Shown one piece after another: positions 54,485 to 63,846 of a stretch of 64,000 nucleotides of DNA; the first letter of the stretch is position 1; each line of letters begins with the position of its first letter. Origin of the DNA: Aeromonas veronii (GTDB lineage: Bacteria; Pseudomonadota; Gammaproteobacteria; Enterobacterales; Aeromonadaceae); contig CP101033.1 in assembly GCA_041319085.1 (NCBI GenBank), positions 1,576,501 through 1,640,500 on the forward strand, in the 5' to 3' direction. Under the pieces are notes generated by a model. It did not search any database, had not been told where the DNA came from, and worked only from the letters and a program-made list of their open reading frames with translations. The position numbers and the translations under genes were made by a program.

Positions 54485-55519
54485 ATGACAATCCAGCAGC
54501 AGGACATGCCACTCCAGTCCCACGAAGTGAGCCAGCTCTATGCCATCTTCAAGGCGCTCCCCACCGGAGTGTTGCTGCTTGACGGGGCAGGGGTGGTCAC
54601 CCGCGCGAATCCGGCGGCCATCTCCCTGCTGGGGGACCCGCTGGAAGGGGAGCTCTGGCGTCACATCATTGCCCGCTGCTTTGAGCCACGCGAGGATGAT
54701 GGTCACGAGATCTCCCTGCGCGACGGGCGCCGGGTGCAGCTCTCGACCCAACCGCTGCCGGATCAGCCCGGCCAGCTGGTCTTTATCAACGACCTGACCG
54801 AAACCCGCAAGCTGCAAGACCGCATCAACCATATGAAGCGGCTGTCGGCGCTCGGCAATATGGCGGCCTCGCTCGCCCACCAGATCCGCACGCCGCTCTC
54901 CGCTGCCATGCTTTATGCCGCAAACCTGGCCAACCGCACCCTCAAACCGGAATCCCGCACTCAGTTTCAGCAAAAGCTGATGGCCCGTTTGCAGGATCTG
55001 GAGAAGCAGATCAACGACATCTTGCTGTTTGCCCGCAATGGCGACAATCAGGTGGTCACACCCATCTCGGTACAAGGGCTGCTGGCCGAAGTGCAGGCCG
55101 GAGCCGAGGCCTTCTGCCAGCAGCAGGGCTGCGAGCTGCACATGGAGGCGCCGGAGCCCGATCTCTGCCTGCTGGCCAACAGCAGTGCGCTGGCGGGGGC
55201 CATCAACAACCTGATTGCCAATGCCCAGCAGGCAGGGGCCACGTCACTCTTGGTCAGCGCGGTGCGCAGTGGCGCCCGGGTGGAGATGCGGGTCATCGAT
55301 AATGGCAAGGGGATCCCTTCCCATCAGCTCGGTCAGGTATTCGAACCCTTCTTTACCACTCGCTCCCAGGGCACTGGTCTCGGGCTGGCGGTGGTGCAAT
55401 CTGTAGTGCGTGCCCATCAGGGGGAGGTCGGTGTGGCCTCGGTTCCCGGTGAAGGCACCTGCTTTACTCTGTCGTTCCCCCTGCATCAGCAACCGGTGCA
55501 GCTTGGAGGTGTAGCATGA
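54485..55519 (+). CDS. flrB: Flagellar sensor histidine kinase FlrB (FleS)
   Basis: Cytosolic two-component kinase that phosphorylates FlrC, 344 residues. A PAS domain (residues ~15-110, VLLLDGAGVVTRANPAAISL) leads to the dimerisation/phosphoacceptor helix with His in ASLAHQIRTPLSAAML (near residue 130). The ATP-binding domain has the N box INNLIANAQQAGA, the G1 box VIDNGKGIP and the G2 box TGLGLAVVQSVV. No transmembrane segment is seen. The stop overlaps the flrC start by 4 bp (ATGA), giving translational coupling. Confidence 0.94.
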   Translation: MTIQQQDMPLQSHEVSQLYAIFKALPTGVLLLDGAGVVTRANPAAISLLGDPLEGELWRHIIARCFEPREDDGHEISLRDGRRVQLSTQPLPDQPGQLVFINDLTETRKLQDRINHMKRLSALGNMAASLAHQIRTPLSAAMLYAANLANRTLKPESRTQFQQKLMARLQDLEKQINDILLFARNGDNQVVTPISVQGLLAEVQAGAEAFCQQQGCELHMEAPEPDLCLLANSSALAGAINNLIANAQQAGATSLLVSAVRSGARVEMRVIDNGKGIPSHQLGQVFEPFFTTRSQGTGLGLAVVQSVVRAHQGEVGVASVPGEGTCFTLSFPLHQQPVQLGGVA

Positions 55520-56859
55520 CACAGGCCAGGATCCTGGTAGTTGAAGATGACAATGGCCTGCGCGAAGCGCTGGTGGATACCCTTTTGCTCGGCGGTTATG
55601 AGTGCCGTGAAGCGGACAGCGGCGAGCGGGCTCTGCTGGCGCTCTCCCGTCAGCCGTTTGACATGGTGATCTCCGATATCCAGATGGGGGGGATGGATGG
55701 TCTCACCCTGCTGGGCACCATCCGCCAGCAATATCCGCAGATACCTGTACTGCTGATGACCGCCTACGCCAATATCGACGGCGCGGTGCGCGCCATGCGT
55801 GAAGGGGCCATCGACTATCTGGCCAAGCCGTTTTCGCCGGAGGTGCTGCTCAATCAGGTCAGCCGCTATGTGCCCGCCCAGAAGGTGGAGAAGCGCGCCG
55901 TGGTCTACGGGGATCCCAAAACTGCCGAGCTGTTCCAGCTGGCGACCCGGGTGGCCAGAAGCGAAGCGACCGTGATGGTGACCGGCCCGAGCGGGACGGG
56001 TAAAGAGGTGTTGGCCCGTTACATTCATGACAACTCCAACCGCGCCGAGCAGCCTTTCGTCGCCATCAACTGCGCCGCCATTCCGGAAAACATGCTGGAG
56101 GCGACCCTGTTTGGCTACGAGAAGGGAGCCTTCACCGGTGCGGTGCAGGGGTGCCCGGGCAAGTTCGAGCAGGCGCAGGGGGGCACCCTGCTGCTTGACG
56201 AGATCACCGAGATGGATCAGGGGCTGCAAGCCAAATTGCTGCGGGTGTTGCAGGAGAAAGAGGTGGAGCGGCTTGGCAGTCGCAAGATGATCCCGCTGGA
56301 TGTGCGGGTCATCGCCACCAGCAACCGGGATTTGAAAAAAGCGGTGCAGGATGGCCTGTTTCGCGAAGATCTCTACTATCGCCTCAATGTCTTCCCGCTG
56401 CGCTGGTCAGCCCTTTGCGAGCGGCCCGGCGACATTCTGCCGCTGGCGGAACATCTGCTGGCCCTCCATGCCAGCCAGCAGGGGTTGCCAACACCACAGT
56501 TGACGGATGCCTCGCGGGAGCGGCTGCTGGCTCATCCCTGGCCCGGCAACGTACGTGAGCTGGACAACGTGGTACAGCGTGCCCTGATCCTCAGCCCCGA
56601 CGGGGTCATTGACTGTGATCACCTCATTCTGGAGGAGCTGGACGAGCAGGAGATGGAGTTTGTCAGCGTGGATCGCAGCTATGGCGGCGATCGCCTCGGC
56701 AGCGAGCTCAAGCAGCAGGAGCACCAGATCATTCTCGATACCCTGCAAGATTGTAACGGCAGCCGCAAAGCGGTGGCCGACCGGCTCGGCATCAGCCCGC
56801 GCACCCTGCGCTACAAGCTGGCCCAGATGCGGGAGGCGGGGATCGACCTGCCCGCCTGA
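55516..56859 (+). CDS. flrC: Sigma-54-dependent response regulator FlrC (FleR)
   Basis: NtrC-type activator of class III flagellar genes (hook-basal body and flagellin), 447 residues. The receiver domain has the acidic pair VVEDD, phospho-acceptor Asp in VISDIQMGGMDG (about Asp54) and YLAKPF. The AAA+ domain carries [32 protein letters not shown] and [10 protein letters not shown]. The C-terminal Fis-type helix-turn-helix is GSRKAVADRLGISPRTLRY. Everything needed for activity is present. No flagellar structural genes follow inside the window, and the next gene, ybgI, is unrelated. Confidence 0.95.
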   Translation: MTQARILVVEDDNGLREALVDTLLLGGYECREADSGERALLALSRQPFDMVISDIQMGGMDGLTLLGTIRQQYPQIPVLLMTAYANIDGAVRAMREGAIDYLAKPFSPEVLLNQVSRYVPAQKVEKRAVVYGDPKTAELFQLATRVARSEATVMVTGPSGTGKEVLARYIHDNSNRAEQPFVAINCAAIPENMLEATLFGYEKGAFTGAVQGCPGKFEQAQGGTLLLDEITEMDQGLQAKLLRVLQEKEVERLGSRKMIPLDVRVIATSNRDLKKAVQDGLFREDLYYRLNVFPLRWSALCERPGDILPLAEHLLALHASQQGLPTPQLTDASRERLLAHPWPGNVRELDNVVQRALILSPDGVIDCDHLILEELDEQEMEFVSVDRSYGGDRLGSELKQQEHQIILDTLQDCNGSRKAVADRLGISPRTLRYKLAQMREAGIDLPA

Positions 56860-56924
56860 GGCCGGGAGGGAAACCGCACTGTGTGGGGGCTGTCATGGTC
56901 TTGACGGCCCGGCTCGATTATCAT

Positions 56925-56963
56925 GGGGCCCTTGGCGCTTTGAGCCTGGGCCCTGTTTTTATT
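56925..56963 (+). terminator. Terminator-like hairpin after flrC
   Basis: GGGGCCC and GGGCCC pair across a 16-nt loop and are followed by TGTTTTTATT. It would separate flrBC from ybgI. Confidence 0.65.
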
Positions 56964-57000
56964 GGTAAAGCAGGGGACCGAGCCTTAATAAGGGACCCCT

Positions 57001-57762
57001 ATGATCTCTCATCGAAAACTCGAAACCGTACTGAATCATCTGCTCGAACCGCACGCCATCAAGGATTACTGCCCCAACGGCCTGCAAGTGGAGGGGCGCG
57101 AGCGTATTCGCAAGGTGGTGACCGGTGTCACCGCCAGTCAGGCGCTGATCGACGCGGCGGTGGCTGCCGAGGCTGATGCCATTCTGGTCCATCACGGCTA
57201 CTTCTGGAGCGGTGAACCAGCCCAGATCACCGGTATGAAGCAGCGTCGGCTCAAGACCCTGCTGACCCACGATATCAACCTGTTTGCCTACCACTTGCCG
57301 CTCGACGTCCATCCCGAGGTGGGCAACAACGCCCAGCTTGCCAAGCTGCTGGATATCAAGGTACGCCGTGGTCTGGAGCCATGGAACAGCAAGAGCGTTG
57401 CCATGGTGGGCAAGCTGGAAGAGCCGATGAGCGGCCGCGATTTTGCCAAGCTGATTGCCGAGCGTCTCGGTCGTGAGCCGCTGCACTGCGGCGATACCGG
57501 CCCCGAGCTTATCCGCTCCGTGGCCTGGTGCACCGGCGGCGGCCAGAGCTACATCAATCTGGCGGCGGAGCAGGGCATCGATGCCTTTATCTCCGGTGAA
57601 GCCTCCGAGCAGACCATTCACACCGCCCGCGAGATGGGGATGCACTTCTACGCCGCGGGCCATCACGCCACCGAGCGTTACGGCGTCAAGGCGCTGGGGG
57701 AGTGGCTGGCGACCGTGCACGGGCTGGATGTCACCTTTATCGATATCGACAATCCGGTGTAG
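57001..57762 (+). CDS. ybgI: Nif3-like dinuclear metal centre protein YbgI
   Basis: A 253-residue Nif3 family protein (E. coli YbgI 247), forming a ring-shaped hexamer with a two-metal site; the biochemical role is unsettled (GTP cyclohydrolase-like and tRNA-repair links have been suggested). Conserved segments are YCPNGLQVEGRERI, ILVHHGYFW (metal ligands), YHLPLDVHPEVGNNAQLA, CGDTGPELIRSVAWCTGGGQS, EASEQTIHTARE and YAAGHHATERYG. The target duplication of the following IS4-type element begins on the last two bases of its stop codon, so the protein is unaltered. Confidence 0.93.
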   Translation: MISHRKLETVLNHLLEPHAIKDYCPNGLQVEGRERIRKVVTGVTASQALIDAAVAAEADAILVHHGYFWSGEPAQITGMKQRRLKTLLTHDINLFAYHLPLDVHPEVGNNAQLAKLLDIKVRRGLEPWNSKSVAMVGKLEEPMSGRDFAKLIAERLGREPLHCGDTGPELIRSVAWCTGGGQSYINLAAEQGIDAFISGEASEQTIHTAREMGMHFYAAGHHATERYGVKALGEWLATVHGLDVTFIDIDNPV

Positions 57763-57770
57763 GGTCGCTT

Positions 57771-59154
57771 CATGTACAGGACCTTAAGCGGCGAGTCCAT
57801 TTAAAACGCCTTCCAAGGTCCTGTTTTTTATCGACTTTCTCTGCTTGGTTCGGCAAGCATTCTTGGACAAATAATCGGCCGCCCATTCCAGTCTTTCCCT
57901 TATTTCTGTCAGCGCCCTATGGGCCACTGCTTCCAATAGCGGTAGCCACCACGTCGCACTGTTCTTCGTCGCTTTCAGCATCGATATCGCCCCACTCATC
58001 ACACTCTGCGCGACCCGTCTCTTCATCACCAGCGACAGCAGGCTCGTCCACACCAACCCCTCCGCAATCGCTTTCTCGCCCGTCACAAACCCCTTGAGCC
58101 GGTTGTGCGATTTCCACTCTTTAAATAACAACTCCACCTGCCAACGGCAGCGATACAGGCTCATCACCTGCTCTGCTGACCATGTGGCTCGCGGTAGGTT
58201 CGTCATCCACAGACAGAACCGTTTTTCCTCGGCAAACCAGCGCCGGATCAACCGGTACTCGACCTAGCCGGACTTCACCACCATATCCAGTACCTCGGCC
58301 CGACAGCGTCGCCGTCCGGCCTCTTTCAGAGACAGTCCCGCCAGCTTGGGTACTTCCCGTCCATCACCGCGCCAGGCTTGGATTATCTTGGGGTTCAGGC
58401 TTTTCGTGCCGCGCACCAGATAAAATCCGCCAGCGTCGTTCACCTGCTCAAACCAAGCCCTATCAATGTAACCTGCGTCAGCCAGCAGCAGGCAGTTGGT
58501 CAGCGTGTGGGCTTCAGGCAGAAATTGCCGTTCCCCTGCGGTATCGGCAGACACACTCATGCACAACGGGCTCTGCTCCGACAGCGACATGGTCATATGG
58601 CACTCGATAGCTGCCGGACTGATGGTCCTGAACCGGCCGGGAAAATCAGCAGCAAGGCGCCGATGCACCGCAAAGGAGGTGCCATCGTGCAGTAACACCT
58701 GTTTGAACGCGCCGAGGGAAGCCGCTTTGAGTTGATGGTCGATACGCAAGGCGATCGCCCGTTCGACCAGAGCTTTCATAAACAGGGGAAAGCTCTCTTT
58801 GCGCAGCTGATTGTGAAACGGTTTGTAGGAAACCTGATGGGTGTTCACCAGTTGCAAGGCATTGAAATGGCGGTGTAAACCGGCAATGTCATTGACCTGA
58901 TCGCCGCCCATGGCCCGCAGCAGTGCAGGGACGAGCGTGGCGGGTGTAATAGCGCGCTGGCGCAGGCAAAACTTGCATAGCCGAGCAATGCGCTCGAGTA
59001 CGGCGGGAGCGAGGAGTTGCTCCAGATAGTGATTAGCATTGATAATGGTCATAGGCTTCGCGCGTGTTGATTTTGTTTGGCGATAAAATCAGATCACAAA
59101 CGAAGCCTTTTTTATATCTATTTCAATTGGTTGCCGCTAAAGATCCTGTATATG
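57771..59154 (-). mobile_element. IS4-family insertion sequence, about 1.38 kb, with 10-bp target duplication
   Basis: Terminal inverted repeats are CATGTACAGGACCTTAAGCG at the left and CATATACAGGATCTTTAGCG (complement) at the right. AGGGTCGCTT occurs on both sides (57761-57770 and 59155-59164). One transposase gene on the minus strand is interrupted by an amber codon. Confidence 0.94.
57784..59052 (-). pseudogene. IS4-family transposase with an in-frame amber codon
   Basis: The minus-strand frame from the ATG at 59052 runs 262 codons to TAG at 58264-58266 and then continues open in the same frame to 57784, for about 422 residues in total. The DDE residues are visible: Asp in VLLHDGTSFAVH, Asp in LLLADAGYIDRAW, and after the amber the Y-x2-R-x3-E-x6-K signature in YRCRWQVELLFKEWK. 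Because the catalytic Glu lies beyond the stop, the truncated product should be inactive unless the amber codon is suppressed. Only this single lesion is seen, so inactivation is recent. Confidence 0.92.
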
Positions 59155-59212
59155 AGGGTCGCTTAGCTGCGTAATCGGATCTGAGTGCTGCCATCGTGCG
59201 GATAGGTAGAAA

Positions 59213-59244
59213 TGACAAGGGAGGCCTAAGCCTCCCTTGTTGTA
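59213..59244. terminator. Hairpin downstream of purN
   Basis: ACAAGGGAGGC-ctaa-GCCTCCCTTGT is a perfect 11-bp stem about 25 bp past the purN stop, with a weak T tract. Confidence 0.7.
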
Positions 59245-59266
59245 TCTGACATGCAGTTGTTAGCGG

Positions 59267-59917
59267 TTACTCGCTGGCATAACCCGCGGGGCCCAGCAGG
59301 GCGCCATCCAGTTGCACGGCGCTATCCACCATCTGCAGCCTGCCTTCGCAGAACCAGCGCACCACCAACGGGTAGATGCTGTGCTCCTGCGCCTGTACCC
59401 GTGCCGCTACCTCATCCGCCGTATCCCCTTCAAAGATGGGCACGCGGGCCTGCAGGATCACCGGCCCACCGTCCAGCTCTTCGGTGACGAAGTGGACGCT
59501 CGCACCGTGCTCGCGCTCCCCATCGTCGATAGCGCGCTGGTGGGTGTGCAAGCCCTGATACTTGGGCAGCAGGGAGGGGTGGATATTGATCATTCTGCCG
59601 GCGAAATGGCGCACCAGATCGCCGCTCAATATCCGCATAAACCCGGCCAGCACCACCAGATCCGGCTGATAGTCTGCCATCAGCGCCAGCAGGGCAGCGT
59701 CATACTCCTCCCGGCTGGCAAACTGCTGCTGGGCCAGAATGGAGGTCGCCACACCCGCCTCTTTGGCACGAACCAGACCATAGGCATCGGCCTTGTTGCT
59801 GATGACACCGACCACTTCCCCTGCAATCTTGCCGCTGGTGCAGTGGTCGAGGATCGCCTGCAGATTGCTGCCGCTGCCGGAGATGAGCACCAGGATGCGT
59901 TTCATAGAGGAGGTCAT
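59267..59917 (-). CDS. purN: Phosphoribosylglycinamide formyltransferase PurN
   Basis: Transfers a formyl group from 10-formyl-tetrahydrofolate to GAR, step three of purine synthesis. It is 216 residues from the ATG that overlaps the purM stop (ATGA). Starting at the second ATG (59905) gives 212 residues, the E. coli length. Motifs are [23 protein letters not shown] and the active-site [15 protein letters not shown], then [15 protein letters not shown]. It is cotranscribed and coupled with purM, as in enterobacteria. Confidence 0.96.
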   Translation of the reverse strand: MTSSMKRILVLISGSGSNLQAILDHCTSGKIAGEVVGVISNKADAYGLVRAKEAGVATSILAQQQFASREEYDAALLALMADYQPDLVVLAGFMRILSGDLVRHFAGRMINIHPSLLPKYQGLHTHQRAIDDGEREHGASVHFVTEELDGGPVILQARVPIFEGDTADEVAARVQAQEHSIYPLVVRWFCEGRLQMVDSAVQLDGALLGPAGYASE

Positions 59918-60951
59918 TTAATGACGACCTGCTCCTCACCATCGGCGGCCTTGGCGATATGACCGATGTGCCATGCGTTCTCGCCTTGTGCCTTGAGCAG
60001 GGTCAGCGCCTTCTCCAGCTGGTTGGCGGGCAGGGCGATGATCATGCCGACACCGCAGTTGAAGGTGCGATACATCTCGTGACGGGTGACGTTGCCAGCC
60101 TGCTGCAGCCAGCTGAACACTGCCGGCCACTGCCAGCTCTGCTCATCGATCACCGCTTGAGTGTTGGCAGGCAGTACGCGCGGGATGTTCTCCCAGAAGC
60201 CGCCGCCGGTGATGTGGGAGAGGGCGTGGATCTCGCACTCCTTGATGAGTTTGAGCACAGGTTTCACATAGATGCGGGTCGGCTCCAGCAGAGCGTTGGC
60301 CAGGGTGGTGTCACCCAGCGGCTGATGCACGTCGGCTTTGGAGACTTCCAGAATTTTACGGATCAGGGAGAAGCCGTTGGAGTGAGGGCCGCTGGCGGCC
60401 AAGGCGATCAGGGCATCCCCTTCACCGACCTTGCTGCCGTCGATGATGTCGCTCTTCTCCACCACACCGACGCAGAAACCGGCGATGTCGTAGTCTTCCC
60501 CTTCATACATACCCGGCATCTCGGCGGTCTCGCCGCCCACCAGGGCACAGCCTGACTGCTCGCAACCGGCACCGATCCCGGTGACCACCGCGGCCGCGGT
60601 GTCCACGTCCAGCTTGCCGGTCGCATAGTAGTCGAGGAAGAACAGCGGTTCGGCGCCCTGTACGATCAGGTCATTGACGCACATGGCCACCAGATCGATG
60701 CCCACGGTGTCGTGCTTCTTCAGGTCGATGGCCAGCCGCAGCTTGGTGCCCACACCATCGGTACCGGAGACCAGTACCGGCTCCTTGTAGCCCGCAGGGA
60801 TTTGACACAAGGCCCCAAAGCCGCCAAGACCACCAAGGACTTCAGGACGACGAGTGCGCTTTGACACGCCCTTGATACGTTCAACCAGTGCATTGCCGGC
60901 ATCGATATCTACGCCAGCATCCTTGTAGCTCAGTGAGGTTTTGTCAGTCAC
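59914..60951 (-). CDS. purM: Phosphoribosylformylglycinamidine cyclo-ligase PurM (AIR synthetase)
   Basis: ATP-dependent ring closure of FGAM to AIR, step five of purine synthesis; 345 residues, the same as E. coli. Characteristic segments are [16 protein letters not shown] at the N-terminus, [48 protein letters not shown] and [15 protein letters not shown]. It is the first gene of a purMN operon divergent from upp, the same arrangement as in E. coli. Confidence 0.97.
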   Translation of the reverse strand: MTDKTSLSYKDAGVDIDAGNALVERIKGVSKRTRRPEVLGGLGGFGALCQIPAGYKEPVLVSGTDGVGTKLRLAIDLKKHDTVGIDLVAMCVNDLIVQGAEPLFFLDYYATGKLDVDTAAAVVTGIGAGCEQSGCALVGGETAEMPGMYEGEDYDIAGFCVGVVEKSDIIDGSKVGEGDALIALAASGPHSNGFSLIRKILEVSKADVHQPLGDTTLANALLEPTRIYVKPVLKLIKECEIHALSHITGGGFWENIPRVLPANTQAVIDEQSWQWPAVFSWLQQAGNVTRHEMYRTFNCGVGMIIALPANQLEKALTLLKAQGENAWHIGHIAKAADGEEQVVIK

Positions 60952-61027
60952 GAGTATTCCCCGTCATATAAAGAAGTGGAGGGTAAAATTCGGGGCGTAT
61001 TCTAACAGTGGCGGTGAAAAACCAGAA

Positions 61028-61043
61028 AGGAAATCGTTTGCGC
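61028..61043. promoter_or_regulatory. Possible PurR operator between purM and upp
   Basis: AGGAAATCGTTTGCGC matches the palindromic PurR consensus ACGCAAACGTTTNCGT well in its right half and partly in its left. It lies 77 bp upstream of the purM start, where E. coli purMN is PurR-controlled. Confidence 0.45.
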
Positions 61044-61128
61044 GTTTTTGCGCGGAAATGCTCTACAAGCGGTGGCTTTTGTTGTATGATTCCGCGATTT
61101 TTTTTGCGGCAGGTTAGAGGAGATAATA

Positions 61129-61755
61129 ATGAAAGTCGTTGAAGTCAAACACCCCCTGGTCAAACACAAGATCGGTCTGATGCGTGAAGGCGATATCAGC
61201 ACCAAGCGTTTCCGTGAACTGGCCAAAGAAGTGGGCAGTTTGTTGACCTATGAAGCGACCTCTGACTTCGAAACCGAGAAGGTTACCATCGATGGCTGGA
61301 ATGGGCCAGTAGAAGTTGACCAGATCAAGGGCAAGAAGGTCACCGTCGTACCTATCCTGCGTGCCGGCCTTGGCATGATGGATGGCGTGCTGGAGCACAT
61401 GCCGAGCGCCCGCGTCAGCGTGGTCGGTATCTACCGTGACGAAGAGACCCTGCAACCGGTTCCCTATTTCGAGAAGATCGTCAGCAACATCGAAGAGCGT
61501 CTGGCGCTGGTCATCGATCCTATGCTGGCCACCGGTGGCTCCATGATTGCCACCATCGATCTGCTGAAGAAGAAAGGCTGCCAATCCATCAAGGTGCTGG
61601 TACTGGTTGCCGCGCCGGAAGGGCTCAAGGCGCTGGAAGCCGCTCACCCTGATGTAGAGCTCTACTGCGCCTCCATCGACCAAGGCCTGAACGAGAAGGG
61701 CTACATCGTGCCGGGTCTGGGCGATGCGGGCGACAAGATCTTCGGTACCAAGTAA
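61129..61755 (+). CDS. upp: Uracil phosphoribosyltransferase
   Basis: Salvages uracil to UMP with PRPP; 208 residues, the E. coli length. Typical segments are [34 protein letters not shown], the PRPP-binding loop [19 protein letters not shown] and [14 protein letters not shown] at the end. A GAGGAG box precedes the ATG. It is divergent from purMN. Confidence 0.97.
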   Translation: MKVVEVKHPLVKHKIGLMREGDISTKRFRELAKEVGSLLTYEATSDFETEKVTIDGWNGPVEVDQIKGKKVTVVPILRAGLGMMDGVLEHMPSARVSVVGIYRDEETLQPVPYFEKIVSNIEERLALVIDPMLATGGSMIATIDLLKKKGCQSIKVLVLVAAPEGLKALEAAHPDVELYCASIDQGLNEKGYIVPGLGDAGDKIFGTK

Positions 61756-61796
61756 TAAGTTGATGCCTTGACCTGCTTCCCATGTGGAAGGGGGAT

Positions 61797-61830
61797 CGGA
61801 GCCGGCGCATCGCCGGCTCTGCTGTTTGTG
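61797..61830 (+). terminator. Terminator downstream of upp
   Basis: GAGCCGGCG-cat-CGCCGGCTC followed by TGCTGTTTGT; strong stem, modest T tail. Confidence 0.75.
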
Positions 61831-61907
61831 GCCGCTTGTGCCAGCCTTGCCGTAGGGCGCGCCTTGCCGCTACCATAAGCACACTCTCCCATTTCGAGAC
61901 TCTATTC

Positions 61908-62927
61908 ATGTTCAAACGTGTTATGACGGCCCTCTGCTGCGGTTTGTCATTCATGGCCTCGGCCGCTCAGGTGACCGACCTTTATCAGGGCAAGGCTCCG
62001 ACCAATGGTGACATGGTGGCCGCTCAAGGGATGGCGCTGGGTCAGGTGCTGATCAAGGTGACCGGCAAGCGCGACATCCTCACCCAGCCGGTGGTGGTCA
62101 AGGCGCTGGCGGCACCGGGCGACTATGTCAAAAGCTATGGCTATCAGGATCAGGACTCGGTCAAGTATCTGAAAGCCGAGTTCAAGAGTGACAAGGTCAA
62201 CCACCTGGTCTCCGAGAGCCAGTTTGCCCTGCTTGGCCCGGCGCGTCCCCAGATGGCCGTCTGGCTGGTGGTGGATCAGGGTGATCGTCACCTGCTGGCG
62301 GATCAATCCAGCGATGGCTGGGCGTACGCTTTGCGCGATCAGGCCCAGACGCTGGGGCTGCCGATCAGTATTCCGTTGATGGATCTCGATGACAACATGG
62401 CGGTCAGTGCCACCGACGTCTGGGGACGGTTTGCCGATCCGATTTTGCAGGCGAGCCAGCGCTATGGCGCCGAGATGGTGGTGTTGGGCAAGCTGACACC
62501 GGAAGGTGACAAGTGGAGCATCGACTGGGGACTCTATGGCCCCAAAGCGGCTGGAGAAGTGACCGAACTGACTCGTGGCAACAGCACGGGCACTCAGGCT
62601 GAAGTGGCGCAAGGATTTGCCGATACCTTGGCGGCCTGGCTGGTGAAAAACTACGGTGCCCGCATCTCGGGCCCGGCAACCAGCCAGACCCTGGTGGTGG
62701 ATGGCCTCTCTGAAGTGGACAGCATGATCGCCGTGCAGAAGATGCTGCAGGGGATGGCCAACGTCAGCAAGGTGGCCATCGGCAAGCTGGAGGGGGAGCA
62801 GGTCACCTTCAACTTCACCCTGCAAGGGGAGCTGGCCGAGCTGGTGCGGGCGCTGCGGCTCGAGAGTCGTTTGCACAAGGTTGACGATAATGGCAGCGGT
62901 TTGCGTTACCAATGGTCGCAGCCCTGA
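61908..62927 (+). CDS. DUF2066 exported protein
   Basis: A 339-residue protein of the DUF2066 family, which commonly sits between the upp/purM region and hda in gammaproteobacteria. An N-terminal signal peptide is evident (residues 1-20, VMTALCCGLSFMASAAQ), so it is exported. The conserved N-terminal segment AQGMALGQVLIKVTGKRDIL is typical of the family. The function is unknown. The frame is open from 61782; the ATG at 61908 is chosen because it starts the signal peptide. Confidence 0.88.
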   Translation: MFKRVMTALCCGLSFMASAAQVTDLYQGKAPTNGDMVAAQGMALGQVLIKVTGKRDILTQPVVVKALAAPGDYVKSYGYQDQDSVKYLKAEFKSDKVNHLVSESQFALLGPARPQMAVWLVVDQGDRHLLADQSSDGWAYALRDQAQTLGLPISIPLMDLDDNMAVSATDVWGRFADPILQASQRYGAEMVVLGKLTPEGDKWSIDWGLYGPKAAGEVTELTRGNSTGTQAEVAQGFADTLAAWLVKNYGARISGPATSQTLVVDGLSEVDSMIAVQKMLQGMANVSKVAIGKLEGEQVTFNFTLQGELAELVRALRLESRLHKVDDNGSGLRYQWSQP

Positions 62928-62944
62928 TTTTATAAGGTTTTTGT

Positions 62945-62972
62945 AGACCGCCCGGCTTGTCCGGGCGGTTCT
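62945..62972 (+). terminator. Hairpin downstream of the DUF2066 gene
   Basis: ACCGCCCGG-cttgt-CCGGGCGGT followed by TCTCTAT. It separates the DUF2066 gene from hda. Confidence 0.7.
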
Positions 62973-63029
62973 CTATCTGCCATTGCGATGATACACTTAA
63001 CCACAAATGTCACAGTCAAAGCCCAACGA

Positions 63030-63731
63030 GTGAAGCAACCGGCCCAACTGTCTTTAGCCGTACAACTACCGGATGATGAAACCTTCGTCAGTTTTTATCC
63101 CGGTACCAATGCTCATCTGATCACCGCCCTCAAGAATGCGGCCATCGGTCAGGGATCGCCTTTCCTCTATTTCTGGGGTGCCAAGGGATCCGGACGCTCT
63201 CATCTGCTGCACGCCACCTGTGCCGAGGTCAACGCCCGCGATGCGGCGGCGGCCTATCTCTCCCTCGATCAGTTTGAACAGCTCGATCCCAGCATGCTCG
63301 ATGCCCTCGAAAGCCTTCCGCTGGTTTGTCTCGACAGTCTCGAGGCTATCGCCGGAAATAACGTGTGGGAGCGTGCGCTGTTTGACTTTTACAATCGCTG
63401 GCAGGAGAAGGGCGAGGGGACGCTGGTGGTCACCGGCTGCAGCGCACCGCGCAAACTGGGGCTGCAACTGCCGGATCTCGCTTCGCGCCTCGATTGGGGG
63501 GTGAGTTTCCATCTCGACGAGCTGGATGATGAAGGCAAGCTCAGTGCCCTGCAGTTGCGCGCCGAGCTGCGGGGCTTCAAACTGCCCATCGATGTGGGCC
63601 GCTTCCTGCTCAACCGACTCTCCCGCGATATGCGCACCCTGCTCACCACCCTCAATCAGCTCGACAACGCCTCTTTTCGCGCCAAGCGCAAACTGACCAT
63701 CCCCTTTGTCAAAGAGATCCTCGAGCTCTGA
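63030..63731 (+). CDS. hda: DnaA inactivator protein Hda
   Basis: AAA+ protein homologous to the DnaA ATPase domain; with the sliding clamp it promotes DnaA-ATP hydrolysis to prevent re-initiation. The clamp-binding motif is QLSLAV near the N-terminus (family QLSLPL). Further segments are LPDDETFVSFYPG, WGAKGSGRSHLLHATCAE (Walker A-like), LDSLEAI, DLASRLDWGV and the end KLTIPFVKEILEL. GTG at 63030 gives 233 residues, the E. coli length; an ATG at 62988 would add 14 residues. Neither has a good ribosome-binding site, and E. coli hda is itself reported to use a rare start. Confidence 0.9.
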   Translation: MKQPAQLSLAVQLPDDETFVSFYPGTNAHLITALKNAAIGQGSPFLYFWGAKGSGRSHLLHATCAEVNARDAAAAYLSLDQFEQLDPSMLDALESLPLVCLDSLEAIAGNNVWERALFDFYNRWQEKGEGTLVVTGCSAPRKLGLQLPDLASRLDWGVSFHLDELDDEGKLSALQLRAELRGFKLPIDVGRFLLNRLSRDMRTLLTTLNQLDNASFRAKRKLTIPFVKEILEL

Positions 63732-63794
63732 TCCTGTCGATGGGGTGTGGTGATGCGCCTGACCGACGTTTGAATTGCAGATAAGCAGATAAAA

Positions 63795-63825
63795 AGAAAC
63801 CCCGGCTTCAGGCCGGGGTTTTGCT
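63795..63825. terminator. Terminator between hda and aceA
   Basis: AAACCCCGGC-ttcag-GCCGGGGTTTT, stem with A/T tails, lies between the convergent hda and aceA. Confidence 0.9.
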
Positions 63826-63846
63826 ATCTCAAGGGGGCTCTGCCTA

